64,000 bases of DNA from NCBI GenBank assembly GCA_958295495.1, contig OY282352.1, positions 2,108,001 to 2,172,000 of the forward strand, in the 5' to 3' direction. Below the pieces are notes generated by a model. The model did not search any database. It was not told where the DNA came from and saw only the letters and a program-made list of their open reading frames with translations. Both the position numbers and the translations under genes were made by a program. Shown here one piece after another: positions 42,924 to 52,322 of the stretch. Source of the DNA: an uncultured Latescibacterota bacterium. Lineage in GTDB: Bacteria > Latescibacterota > UBA2968 > UBA8231. Each line of letters begins with the position of its first letter. Position 1 is the stretch's first letter.

Positions 42924-43905
42924 TGAACACGCGGCTGAGCATCTAGCGGCGTTCGGGCCGGACGATATCGCCGAGATGCAGGATGACGCGGTCGTTGCCG
43001 CGCTCGGCGACCAAGTGCGCGCCGGGTTGGACGTAGTCACCGATGGCGAGCAGACCCGCTTTGATTTTAACCTCTCCTTCTACGGCTATCTCGAAGGCAT
43101 CGACCTAGAGTCCGCACCGCCGAGGTGCTTTGGCCCGCCCGCCCACGACCAGCGCGGTCGTCACGCAATCACTGGACTGCTACAAGCACCGCACGGCTTG
43201 GGCGCGGTGGAGGAGTTTGCGCGGCTCAAGCGGTTAGCACCAGAAGGGCCGACGATCAAGGCCAGCGTGCCGGGGCCTTATACGTTGAGCGGCCGATTGG
43301 TGCCCAACGGCCAGTACCCGGACCGCTGGGCCGTGACCGAGGCCCTGTTGCCGATTGTGCGGAGCGAACTGGAGGCACTCTGTGCGGCGGGTTGCACGGA
43401 ACTGACCGTTGATGAGCCATCGATGAGTTGCTATGCCCACCGCGAGAATCCAGCGCGCTTCGCCGACATCTTCAACCGCACGGTCGAATCCATCGCCGGG
43501 CAGTGCCGGCTTTCGACCCACCTGTGCTTTGGCAACTACAAGGGCCGCGCTGTGGGGCTGCGCCGCTACGCACCCATGTTCCCGGCTTTCTTGGACATGA
43601 AGGTCGATGAGATGCACGTCGAGATGGCCAGCCGCGAGTTTGCCGAGCTGGAGATCATCGGCCAAATCGCCGCAAAGGTGGACGTGGCCGTGGGAATTGT
43701 TGACGTGAAGAGCTACTACATTGAAACCGTAGAGGACATCGCGGCGCGGGTGGAGGCGTGCTTGGAGTATGCCCCGGCTGACAAGCTCTCTTTCGCGCCC
43801 GATTGCGGGCTGAGCCAAACGGCGCGCTGGGCGGCGCGGCAGAAGCTAAAGAACATGGTGGCTGGGGTGCGCGCTGTGCGGGAGAAACTGGGGTATGCGC
43901 CGTAG
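42865..43905 (+). CDS. Cobalamin-independent methionine synthase-like (MetE C-domain) protein
   Basis: The GTG at 42865 is used because the same start overlaps the ROK stop at 37841 in the uninterrupted order. The 346-residue TIM barrel has the MetE C-terminal signatures: TVIGSYPFP start, the zinc-ligand pair H-x-C in STHLCFGNYKG, a later glutamate, and the terminal DCGLSQTARWAARQ. It is half the size of MetE and lacks the N-domain, as in the archaeal or alternate family. It probably transfers a methyl group from an unknown donor. Confidence 0.85.
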   Translation: MKEQPLRTTVIGSYPFPSWLEHAAEHLAAFGPDDIAEMQDDAVVAALGDQVRAGLDVVTDGEQTRFDFNLSFYGYLEGIDLESAPPRCFGPPAHDQRGRHAITGLLQAPHGLGAVEEFARLKRLAPEGPTIKASVPGPYTLSGRLVPNGQYPDRWAVTEALLPIVRSELEALCAAGCTELTVDEPSMSCYAHRENPARFADIFNRTVESIAGQCRLSTHLCFGNYKGRAVGLRRYAPMFPAFLDMKVDEMHVEMASREFAELEIIGQIAAKVDVAVGIVDVKSYYIETVEDIAARVEACLEYAPADKLSFAPDCGLSQTARWAARQKLKNMVAGVRAVREKLGYAP

Positions 43906-43964
43906 GCAGCGAGATTGGCCTCGCGAGCAGGGCGATGGAGAAGCGGGGATGAGGGCAATCCACC

Positions 43965-44894
43965 ATGCCTAATTTGACTAAAGCCGCGCAACGCCAAGCA
44001 AAAGCCTCATTCTCGAGTGCATTGCAGAACTTTGTCCAGAGGATGAGGGAGCATGTTAGCGCAGAGGACGGAGAATGGACCGTTAAGGGCTTCATCGACA
44101 TTTATCGGAACGTCTATAGCATCAGTCCAGACACAAAAATTATCTCGAAGATCCTCGAAATCCATCTATTTCCCCAGATTCTTGAGTTTGCACAGGAACA
44201 CGGCTACTCGATCGTACTGGCCGAGCATCAGAACTGGTACCCCGACCTAAGTTTCATCAGCCAAGAGAATCCAAACCTCAAGTTCGCAGTTGATTTGAAG
44301 ACGACGTATCGAGACCTTGAATTTCCTGGACATGTCAACGGATTCACGCTCGGAAGTCACGGAGCGTACTTTAAAAACCGAGCGTCGAAAAAAAATATCC
44401 AGTTTCCATATAGCGACTATTCGGGGCACTTCTGTTTCGGCATAATCTACACCCGAGCTGACGCCAAAGATATCGACGAGACTGAAGTCATCAACATTCG
44501 CAAACTCAACGAGGACGAAGGATGTCCTCATCGCCCAGAGCAACGCGCTGTAACGACAGTAGAAAATCTCTGCTCTATTGCGTCGGTGATCAAGGATTTT
44601 CAATTTTTCGTCTGCGAAAAATGGCAACTGGCCAGCGATCGACAAGGCTCTGGGAATACGGCTAACATTGGATCAATTACTGCCATCGACGATATTTTGC
44701 AGGGGAATGGAGTCTTTGCGAAGCTCGGAGAGGATTGGTTTGACGAGTACTGGATGAACTACGGCGTTACAAAAATGAAGAAGGGTAGGAAAACGGTACC
44801 AATCAAGAGACTGGAAGATTTCGTCGCCTTCAAAGGCGGCGACAAGGACATGATTGTCCTCGTTAAAAAGAAGAGAAAAGAGAAGAGAACGTGA
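43965..44894 (+). CDS. EcoRV-family type II restriction endonuclease
   Basis: The 309-residue protein matches R.EcoRV motif by motif: an early catalytic glutamate (E65 in SKILEIHLFP), YPD with D94, VDLKTTY with D110-x-K112, GFTLGSHGAYF, and the recognition loop GSGNTANIGSI (EcoRV: GSGNTTNIGSI). These conserved DNA-reading residues suggest GATATC specificity, cutting both strands. It overlaps the methylase by GTGA. The start is ATG at 43965, without a strong ribosome site. Confidence 0.9.
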   Translation: MPNLTKAAQRQAKASFSSALQNFVQRMREHVSAEDGEWTVKGFIDIYRNVYSISPDTKIISKILEIHLFPQILEFAQEHGYSIVLAEHQNWYPDLSFISQENPNLKFAVDLKTTYRDLEFPGHVNGFTLGSHGAYFKNRASKKNIQFPYSDYSGHFCFGIIYTRADAKDIDETEVINIRKLNEDEGCPHRPEQRAVTTVENLCSIASVIKDFQFFVCEKWQLASDRQGSGNTANIGSITAIDDILQGNGVFAKLGEDWFDEYWMNYGVTKMKKGRKTVPIKRLEDFVAFKGGDKDMIVLVKKKRKEKRT

Positions 44895-45838
44895 GGCGCG
44901 TCGTCATTCCGCCGCTAAAAAGCCAGGGGATCAAGACCAAACTGGTGCCGTGGATACAGGCCCTCGCGCCCAAAGTCAAGGGACGATGGATAGAGCCATT
45001 TTTGGGTACTGGCGTCGTCGCCTTTAATGCGGGATTCAAGGAGGCCCTACTCGGCGATACCAACCCCCATATTATCCGCTTCTATCAGCAGATTCAACAG
45101 GGCGTCATCCACCCCTCGCACGTCCGCACCTATCTCGAAAAAGAAGGGTTACATCTGCAACAGGCCGGTCGCAATGGATACGACCATTTCACCTACATAA
45201 GGGATCGCTTCAATCGGGACCACGATCCACTCGACTTCTTATTTCTCTCCAGAGCTGGATTCAATGGGATGATGCGATTCAACAAGAAAGGCAAATGGAA
45301 CATCCCCTTCTGCAAAAAGCCAGAGCGCTTCAGCCGTTCCTACATCACCAAAATAGTAAACCAAGTCCGCGATGTAGCCGGCCTAATTCAACGAGGATGG
45401 ACGTTTGAGACCGCCCCATTCGAGGACGTGATTTCGCAGGCAACTGGCGATGACCTCATTTACTGCGATCCACCCTACACTGGCCGGTACGTCGATTACT
45501 ACAACGGCTGGACACAGGCCGATGAAGCGCGTCTTTGCCAACTGCTTTCGGCGACTCCGGCGCGGTTCATCCTCTCTACGTGGCATCACAACGACTATCG
45601 AGAAAACGAAATGGTAGAGCGCCATTGGAATCGATTCAACGTCATAACCCGCGATCACTTTTACCACTCCGGTGGCAAGATAGAAAACAGGCGCTCGGTT
45701 GTCGAAGCATTGGTTTTCAACTTTTCAGCCCCCATCGAACAGCACAATCATGGCGTGGTGCCCAAGCCAGAACAGCTAATGCTGCTCGAAGAGCGGGCTG
45801 AGTACGTCGCTCGGCAATTGGGGCGAGGGTACGAGTAG
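44891..45838 (+). CDS. N6-adenine DNA methyltransferase (Dam/M.EcoRV family)
   Basis: The 315-residue D12-class methylase has the SAM motif EPFLGTG (35-41) and catalytic DPPY (193-196, YCDPPYTGRYVDYYNGW). It also has the variable middle with FLFLSRAGFNGMMRFN, as in M.EcoRV and Dam. It protects the host from the linked endonuclease. A GTG at 44891 overlaps the endonuclease stop, so the nuclease gene is upstream, an order that usually needs control of expression. Confidence 0.92.
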   Translation: MRRVVIPPLKSQGIKTKLVPWIQALAPKVKGRWIEPFLGTGVVAFNAGFKEALLGDTNPHIIRFYQQIQQGVIHPSHVRTYLEKEGLHLQQAGRNGYDHFTYIRDRFNRDHDPLDFLFLSRAGFNGMMRFNKKGKWNIPFCKKPERFSRSYITKIVNQVRDVAGLIQRGWTFETAPFEDVISQATGDDLIYCDPPYTGRYVDYYNGWTQADEARLCQLLSATPARFILSTWHHNDYRENEMVERHWNRFNVITRDHFYHSGGKIENRRSVVEALVFNFSAPIEQHNHGVVPKPEQLMLLEERAEYVARQLGRGYE

Positions 45839-45984
45839 CGTCTAGCAAGATAAAGCCGGAGTTGAGCACCAGTTGGCCTAGGTCCTGTTCAACCGGCTGC
45901 TCATCGGGGCAATCCTCAGAGAAGCCATTCCAATAAGAGCATTTGCATCTATCTGTGTCTGCCAAATCCGATTTTTTGGGCGCG

Positions 45985-46791
45985 CTAGGGCGCATGATCC
46001 GTGTCGATGGGTGCTTCGTCGTTTTCTAGGAAGCGCTCGGTAGTATTGTGGGTCGCCGGGCTGGTGCGGAAATCGGCGATCCAAGGCTGGCGGAAATAAG
46101 CCTGCTTTTCGCGCGGCAGACTGTGCAGCACCACCGGGGGGATCTTCAGCCGGTGCCAGTGGGTGGCCAAATGCGAATAGGCGTGGAGGACGGTGACGCG
46201 CGGGGTGTCGCGGCGCCACACCGGGCCGGCGTGGCACAAGTTTTCGGTAAAAAAAACCGCGCTGCCAGCCGGGCAGGCGTACGTGGTGAGGAAGGGACTG
46301 CGCTTGCCCTCTTCCAGCGACAGATGGTCTTCGTGGATGGGAAATTCCGACTTGTGGCTGCCGATTAAGAAATGGGTGCTCTGATCTTCTAGGGCAATAT
46401 CGGTCAATTCAAAAATAACCCGCACCATACCGGCGTGGATGCGCCCGTTTTTCACCCGGTAGCCAAAAATGGGATCAGCTTGCCCAGGGCCACCCCCGTG
46501 TAGCGGGCCGTGCTCCTCGCCCTTTTTGCGCCACACGCAGCTACAGCCTTCCAGCCGGATATCGGGTCCGATTGCTTCCCGAATTACATCGACCACTTGG
46601 GGATGGTCAATCAGTACGCTGGCCGGGCCACCGGGCACGTCGCGGTGCTCGGGCGGCAGCGATTCGGGGTCGTGTTTGATGCGGTTGATCTGATCGACGA
46701 TAGCGGCGATTTCGGCGGGCTTCAAAATGGCGGGGCGCACCAAAAAGCCGGTGAGGTCAAAGCGGAAGCGTTCTTCTTCGGTCATGGCCAT
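45985..46791 (-). CDS. PhyH-like protein with HGG in place of HxD
   Basis: The 268-residue protein has the PhyH fold: FDLTGFLVRPAILKP start, LIGSHKSEFP core, and distal H187 and R198 (NLCHAGPVWRRDTPRVT). The metal motif is H98-G-G100 (GPLHGGGPG), without an acidic ligand. An HxG/HxA motif marks non-heme halogenases, but here the glycine-rich context is also common among uncharacterised PhyH-like proteins. The ATG at 46791 follows GGAGAT. The 146-bp gap to the methylase holds no gene. Confidence 0.8.
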   Translation of the reverse strand: MAMTEEERFRFDLTGFLVRPAILKPAEIAAIVDQINRIKHDPESLPPEHRDVPGGPASVLIDHPQVVDVIREAIGPDIRLEGCSCVWRKKGEEHGPLHGGGPGQADPIFGYRVKNGRIHAGMVRVIFELTDIALEDQSTHFLIGSHKSEFPIHEDHLSLEEGKRSPFLTTYACPAGSAVFFTENLCHAGPVWRRDTPRVTVLHAYSHLATHWHRLKIPPVVLHSLPREKQAYFRQPWIADFRTSPATHNTTERFLENDEAPIDTDHAP

Positions 46792-46864
46792 GGGAGATCT
46801 CCAAGGAAGCGTTTTTCTGGTGGGGTTTAGGAAGCGGCCCAGCCTGGTCCCGCTACAGCCGGCC

Positions 46865-47998
46865 TCAGTTGACCCTCTGCATGAGGCGTTGGGTGATGGA
46901 GCCTTCCTGGGTCAGGGCATAGACGATCACGTTGACCGCCATCTGATTGTAGCGCGGGTTGCTGCCCCAGCCTACGTTGTCGATGCCGACCATCCGGTCG
47001 CGGATGAAGTACCCGTTGACAATGTCCCTCCAGTCAACCAAGCCCCCAGTACCGCCTTTCAGCGCGAAAAAGGCATTGAAAATGGGATGGTCCAAGGGCA
47101 GGCGTTCTTTCCAGAAATCATACCCTTCTACTAAGCTGCCGTACTTTACCAAGGCTTCGCGATGGTAGCCTCCCATAACGAAGCCCCCGGACAGCATATA
47201 GCGGGCATAGTTTTCCATCTCGCTCTCGTTGAGGGATCCCTGGGGAATGAGAATGGGCAGTTCGAGTAGGCGTTTGTCGTCGTAGGTAATCGTGCCGATA
47301 AACTTGGCTTCGAGTCCGGTGTACTCATTGATGACGTCGCACAAAGCATCAATTGAGCGCAGGTTCAAATTGCTGTAGCCCTCTAGTTGATCGGTAACGG
47401 CGCGGGCCGAAATCACGTGGGCCATTTTGATGAAGCCCTTGACCGCTTGGGGGTCGCCGGGGTTTTGGATGACCATGGCCCGGTAGCGGCCGGTGTCCAT
47501 GCTATTGACATCGAGCATCTCCAAGGCCATGTCGATTTTGTGCTCCGGCATCCGCGTGCTGGTCACCGAAGTGGAGACGAGCTTGGGCTCAAGTACAAGG
47601 CGGTTCGCGTTGCTAGCGGCAATCGGCTTGAACAAGCTAATGCCCGAGTTGCCGACGTGGCTGGAAATCAACGAGCGGACGTTGAAGTTGGTCGTGGCCT
47701 GCACTTGATCTAGGCGGGCGGCAGCCAAGTGAACTTGGCGGCGGGCTAGTTGGCGCTTGGGCTTGGGGATTTTGCGCAGTTCTAAGGGCTTGGTCAGGCG
47801 GGGTTCGCGCTTGATGAATTTGGTGCTGAGAGGCCTAGGAGCTTTGGTCTCGACTTGTTGGAAGGGGTTGAGCGCGACGAAGACCAACGCGAGACCGACG
47901 GCCAGCGCCAAGGACAGGAAAAGGCCTCGGCGTTGGCGAGCGACCAACTCGGCGAGGTCGAAACCGGAAGCGGGAGAATTAAAGCGGGAAGAACTCAT
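46865..47998 (-). CDS. DUF4159 protein with TonB-like N-terminus
   Basis: The 377-residue protein has an N-terminal membrane helix (GLFLSLALAVGLALVFVAL) and a Lys/Pro/Arg-rich linker (RLTKPLELRKIPKPKRQ), as in TonB. The C-terminal DUF4159 domain (about 150-377) contains LPILIPQGSLNESEMENYARY (parts), LSGGFVMGG, and LDHPIFNAFFALKGGTG. DUF4159 proteins are often near ExbBD-like motors, but none is here. The ATG at 47998 follows GGAGGGC. The function is unknown. Confidence 0.75.
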   Translation of the reverse strand: MSSSRFNSPASGFDLAELVARQRRGLFLSLALAVGLALVFVALNPFQQVETKAPRPLSTKFIKREPRLTKPLELRKIPKPKRQLARRQVHLAAARLDQVQATTNFNVRSLISSHVGNSGISLFKPIAASNANRLVLEPKLVSTSVTSTRMPEHKIDMALEMLDVNSMDTGRYRAMVIQNPGDPQAVKGFIKMAHVISARAVTDQLEGYSNLNLRSIDALCDVINEYTGLEAKFIGTITYDDKRLLELPILIPQGSLNESEMENYARYMLSGGFVMGGYHREALVKYGSLVEGYDFWKERLPLDHPIFNAFFALKGGTGGLVDWRDIVNGYFIRDRMVGIDNVGWGSNPRYNQMAVNVIVYALTQEGSITQRLMQRVN

Positions 47999-48192
47999 CG
48001 TGCCCTCCTGAGTGGAGGTTGCAGAGATCAGCCGACAAATCGGTGCTCAAGATATCCCAATCCACCGCTGCAATCAAGCACAGCGCACGCCCGGTTACAG
48101 AAATCCAACATCCAATGCAGCACTGATTGCAAATAGCATCCTACGGCCCGGTGTCTGGCACATTGACAACGTTATACTACTGCCGCACTGTT

Positions 48193-48978
48193 TCAGCCGT
48201 CAACTGAGAAAATGAAGAGGTCAATCGACTCGAAAATGGGGCCATGCGCCTCTTGCGTTCTAAAGAATTCATCCATCTGTTTCATGCCCTCTGCGAATTC
48301 TGCATCCGAGATAGCTTTTAAACTGGACAGTCCGCGCAAGCCTATTTTTCGCATGTAGTCGGCGGCGTTGACGGCGAACTCCTGCTGGACAGGAGTACTA
48401 TAAACCACTTCAAACCCCGTTGCGGAGACAAGATCTAAAATATCCTGCTGGTGAGGACTGCGCCTCAGTTCTATCGCGCGCGCGGAGGGGAAAAAGTGGG
48501 GCCAATAGTACGAGTCCATAGACTCGATGGTTGAGTTGCGGATGCAAAATTTACCCGATCGCTTTAGCACCCTTCTAACTTCATCGATAGCCTTTCCCTT
48601 ATCCTGGACGTGATGGTAGACCATGGACATGAATACCATATCAATGGCACTATCATCCAACGGTATTTCATCGGTTGATCCCTGTACAAAGTCGCAAGCC
48701 AAACCCTGATAGTTGTCCATGGCCACCTGTAGCATCTTGGCCGAGGGGTCAACCCCGTGTACAAAAGCATCGAAGTTCTCGGCTAAGGGCTTGGTGAATC
48801 TTCCGGTGCCACACCCTAGGTCGAGAACGCGATCGATCTCGTCTTTGTCGATCTCAGACAGTAGCACACTCATCCACCTGTCGACAATTTCACTGGGGAG
48901 TTCCCTAGATTTATCGTAATCGATGTGGATATTCGTGCAGTCGTAGTGGAATTGACTGACTTGAGAATCCCGATCCAT
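48193..48978 (-). CDS. Class I SAM-dependent methyltransferase
   Basis: The 261-residue protein has motif I VLDLGCGTGRFTKPLAE, the acid in HGVDPSAKMLQVA, motif II ELPLDDSAIDMVFMSMVYHHV (parts) and a C-terminal lid. The UbiE/Methyltransf_11 type fits and the substrate is unknown. The ATG follows no strong site. It is isolated: 194 bp from the DUF4159 gene and 95 bp from the next gene on the same strand. Confidence 0.85.
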   Translation of the reverse strand: MDRDSQVSQFHYDCTNIHIDYDKSRELPSEIVDRWMSVLLSEIDKDEIDRVLDLGCGTGRFTKPLAENFDAFVHGVDPSAKMLQVAMDNYQGLACDFVQGSTDEIPLDDSAIDMVFMSMVYHHVQDKGKAIDEVRRVLKRSGKFCIRNSTIESMDSYYWPHFFPSARAIELRRSPHQQDILDLVSATGFEVVYSTPVQQEFAVNAADYMRKIGLRGLSSLKAISDAEFAEGMKQMDEFFRTQEAHGPIFESIDLFIFSVDG

Positions 48979-49073
48979 AATCTATCTATAACTTTCGCTT
49001 ATGGGTTTTAGTCACGGATCTACCGCGATAGTGCCCTCGTTTACTGTCGCGTCCCTTAGAGATTTCTATAAGG

Positions 49074-51206
49074 TCAATCGTCCCCGATGAAGTCCGCGAT
49101 GGCGCGGGCTTCCACTTGGGTGATGTGCAACGACGACTTGGATGTGCCCAGGGCAAACTGCTTGGGATGAGCGAGGAACCGTTCCAAGCGGGTCGGCGTC
49201 CACGCCATGTCCAGCGCGCTGAGTGCGTCTGAGAACAGGTAGCCGCTGACCGAGCCTATGCGCCGACCCAGCACCCCGACCAGATGCGGACCAATGCCGT
49301 GCTCCTCGACATTCAGGCTGTGACAACTGCTGCAATGCGTCCCGTATAGCTGAGCACCTGTGGCCGCGGACACCGTATCCGATCGGCTCAGGAAATGGAC
49401 CCTTCCACCATCGGCCAACAGAGCGATGCGCCTGTCCGGCATTTGCGCGAGATCCCGCATCCGGTAGCCAACTTCAATAGGCTCGACGTATTGCACATCC
49501 ACGCCGGCGCGGCGGACTCGAAAGAGCGAGTGGCCTTTAAGCGAACCGATCAGCAGATCGTCTCTCCACAGGGGAAACAAGCGCTCGTCATTTACGGCGA
49601 TGCTGGAAATGCCGATTGACGGCACCCAAGCGAAAACGGGCTTTATGAAGCCATCGTGTTGGCCCAAATGTTCGACCCTGGACACGTTGATAGTTTTTCC
49701 ATACCCGACGCCATAAGTGACCAAAGGCCAACCGTAATTGCCGCCCGGTGCCAGCAAGTTGAGTTCATCGCCGCCCTGCGGTCCGTGCTCGGTTTCCCAC
49801 AAGTTGCCGTCCTCGTCCCGTGCCAGCCCTTGCGGATTGCGAAGGCCGAAGGCCAGCGTCTCCGCGGTGCCAGTCTCGATTTCGATGCGGACGAGCTTGC
49901 CCAAGTGCGAGTCTGAGGCTTGAGCGTGGCTCCTATAACCATGATCTCCTATAACGACCAGCAAGTGATCGGGCCCGTCCGTCAACATCCTTCCTCCCGC
50001 TCGCTCTGATGCGGAAATCAGGCAAGGCTCCGCATCGAATATCGTTCTCCACGCCGACGCTACCGAAACGCTCGCTCCTTGTTGCAGAAGCGTCGCAGAC
50101 GACAACCTGAACCGGATGCACTCGCCGGTGAAATAGTGATGCGTCACAAACAGCTCATAACGCCCCGCCGAATGCCGTTTCAACAAAATGTCGGCCACTC
50201 GAGACCGACCCAAGCGGAAATTTGCTTTGTCCGGGTGTGCTTGGAGTTCCGTCTCATTCATCGGAACTTTCTCCTCGAGATACTCCACCTCTCCGTTTGG
50301 GCGCACCAGAGCGAGCCGTCCCCACGGCGTTGCGGCGAGCAAGTCGTTGTACAACGGCGCGATAGCTCCGCCGCCCGCGCTATCCCATCGGAGACCGACC
50401 GCCGCCGAGTGCAGATCATACAAGTGCGTCCTGAACGTGATATCCTTGGCCGCACTGGCCGCACCGACGACGCCCAACACCGCTGTCGCGGAGTACGACA
50501 CGCCATCTTTGTCATAGTCTGTCTGAACCGACACGCGCTTTCCTTGCATTTCGGGCGTCATAAAGTACTCCCAAGTCGGTTGATGTTGACGCCTCGGCAA
50601 CAGCTTGCACCCGGACCCGTCGGCATTGCAAATAGACCAACGCCACGCCGACCGGTTCGTAAATGGACGCTGGCTATGCAAGTTCAGATGTATGGTTCGT
50701 CCCACCAAATACGGGGGCAGGTTCCTTGCAATCGCGGCGGCAGGGGCCGCTTGGAGCTCGGGGGCTGTTATTGGGACGACACCTGACCACTCGGATTGCC
50801 CGTGGGCGTTGACAGCGGCAACCCGAACCTCATACTGCCTCCCGCTCATCGCCCACATATCCGCGATGGTGTAGGGCGAGGAGGGCGTCGTGTATTCGCG
50901 CCATCTGGAGACGAGTTCGTTTTTCAGCCTGACGGCGATCGCGTAACTCGTCGCGCCGGGGACCGCGCTCCAAGCCACGGTAATTCGTCTGTTGGAAGCA
51001 CTAACGGCGACTCCGGTTGGCGCACCAAGCGTAGGTAGGAACTCGATGCGATCCGCTTCCTCCCTGTCGGGGACGATGCTGATGTACATGCAGCCAGCGG
51101 ATGCCAACAGCATGAGCAAGAGAGCAAGCGCCGAAACTCGGGACCGAATTTTTCGGGGGGGGAATAACTTATTGTTTTTCAACGATTTATGTAAATTATC
51201 TAACAT
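49074..51206 (-). CDS. Lipoprotein: FN3 + glucose/sorbosone dehydrogenase-like + cytochrome c
   Basis: The 710-residue protein has a lipobox (LMLLASAGC), a fibronectin III domain (about 60-150), a sGDH-type propeller (230-600, GLRNPQGLARDEDGNLWETEHGP, in parts, and GDELNLLAPGGNYGWP) and a C-terminal class I cytochrome c (620-710). The heme motif is CSSCH (625-629). The axial methionine position of the usual PGTKM reads LGTSK (about 690), so the sixth ligand is doubtful. It would pass electrons from sugar oxidation to the respiratory chain. The N-terminus is low in GC. Confidence 0.83.
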   Translation of the reverse strand: MLDNLHKSLKNNKLFPPRKIRSRVSALALLLMLLASAGCMYISIVPDREEADRIEFLPTLGAPTGVAVSASNRRITVAWSAVPGATSYAIAVRLKNELVSRWREYTTPSSPYTIADMWAMSGRQYEVRVAAVNAHGQSEWSGVVPITAPELQAAPAAAIARNLPPYLVGRTIHLNLHSQRPFTNRSAWRWSICNADGSGCKLLPRRQHQPTWEYFMTPEMQGKRVSVQTDYDKDGVSYSATAVLGVVGAASAAKDITFRTHLYDLHSAAVGLRWDSAGGGAIAPLYNDLLAATPWGRLALVRPNGEVEYLEEKVPMNETELQAHPDKANFRLGRSRVADILLKRHSAGRYELFVTHHYFTGECIRFRLSSATLLQQGASVSVASAWRTIFDAEPCLISASERAGGRMLTDGPDHLLVVIGDHGYRSHAQASDSHLGKLVRIEIETGTAETLAFGLRNPQGLARDEDGNLWETEHGPQGGDELNLLAPGGNYGWPLVTYGVGYGKTINVSRVEHLGQHDGFIKPVFAWVPSIGISSIAVNDERLFPLWRDDLLIGSLKGHSLFRVRRAGVDVQYVEPIEVGYRMRDLAQMPDRRIALLADGGRVHFLSRSDTVSAATGAQLYGTHCSSCHSLNVEEHGIGPHLVGVLGRRIGSVSGYLFSDALSALDMAWTPTRLERFLAHPKQFALGTSKSSLHITQVEARAIADFIGDD

Positions 51207-51238
51207 TGTCTTGGCTCTGACCTTTCCGGACGAATCCT

Positions 51239-52270
51239 TTAACCCACTCGCAGCGGATACACCCAGCAGGCGCTACCGCCTAGTTCGCAGGGCGCACCAG
51301 AAGGTTCGAGGCGGCCGATCTCGTCAATGCGATAGGAGACCAGCCGCGTGGAACCGTCGCCGCCGCCGTACATGAACTTGCCTTCGGGTTCAATGGCAAA
51401 GGGGCGCGGGGTGGCCTCGCCGGGGTGCTGCCCCAGCGAGCGAATCAGGCCGATGTCTGGATCAATGGCGAACATCGCGATGCTGTCGTGGCCTCGGTTG
51501 GAGGCGTAGATCGACTTGCCAGAGGGGTGGATGTGGAGTTGGGCGTTGCTATTGGCTTCGCGGCCAGCGAAACCTTCTTCGGGCAGGGTCGATACGGTCT
51601 GCACCGCGTGCAGCGTACCTTGGTCGGTGTCGAAGCGGTACACGGTGACGCTGGAGCCTTGCTCGTTATCCGCGTACACCACGTCGAGGGTGGGGTGGAA
51701 CGCCAAGTGGCGCGGGCCTTCGCCCGGTCCGCAGGCCAGAATGGGTCCGGCCGGGTTGGGGCTTAGTTTGCCGGTATCGGCGTCAAAGAGGAATTGGTAG
51801 ATCGAATTGGCCGATTCGACGTGGGGCACAAAGGCGTAGCGGTTGGAAGGGTCGGTGGCAATGTAGTGGGCGAAACGCTCGGTCTCGTACGTATCGACAG
51901 CCGGGTCCTGCAAAGCGCCCTCGCCGCCGATGGCGTGGACCGTGGCCATGCCGCCGACGTAATAGGCCGCCAAGAGGAAGCGACCCGTGCGGTCGGTGGA
52001 TAGATAGCAGGGCATGGCCGCAACCGACACTTCGCCGATAGGCGTCAAAGCTCCGGTGGCTGGATTGATGGCATAGCTGCCAATGGCGTGGGAGTCGCCG
52101 TCTCGCAAGCCGACGTACAGGTATTGGCGCTTTGGATCGGCGGTAACCGCAAAGCCGTTTTTGCTCAGGGTGAGCTGGTGTTTGAGTTCGAGTTGGCCCG
52201 AGTCGGCATCCATGGAAAAGACTAGCAATTGGTTATCCGTCGAGATCGGCACATAGACGTAGTAGTTCAT
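51239..52270 (-). CDS. Lactonase family beta-propeller protein, paralogue 2
   Basis: The 343-residue propeller is a paralogue of 7591-8664: YVYVPISTDNQLLVFSMDAD start, RHLAFHPTLDVVYADNEQGS, LHIHPSGKSIYASNRGHDS and PRPFAIEPEGKFMYGG. The Pgl/lactonase pattern is clear and the substrate unknown. Its stop is 32 bp downstream of the dehydrogenase start in the same direction; sugar oxidation to a lactone followed by hydrolysis is a plausible two-step pathway. Confidence 0.85.
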   Translation of the reverse strand: MNYYVYVPISTDNQLLVFSMDADSGQLELKHQLTLSKNGFAVTADPKRQYLYVGLRDGDSHAIGSYAINPATGALTPIGEVSVAAMPCYLSTDRTGRFLLAAYYVGGMATVHAIGGEGALQDPAVDTYETERFAHYIATDPSNRYAFVPHVESANSIYQFLFDADTGKLSPNPAGPILACGPGEGPRHLAFHPTLDVVYADNEQGSSVTVYRFDTDQGTLHAVQTVSTLPEEGFAGREANSNAQLHIHPSGKSIYASNRGHDSIAMFAIDPDIGLIRSLGQHPGEATPRPFAIEPEGKFMYGGGDGSTRLVSYRIDEIGRLEPSGAPCELGGSACWVYPLRVG

Positions 52271-52322
52271 GGTGTGATAGCCCTCTCTTAGTTAGGTTTC
52301 CCGTGAATTGCCCTGATAAACT

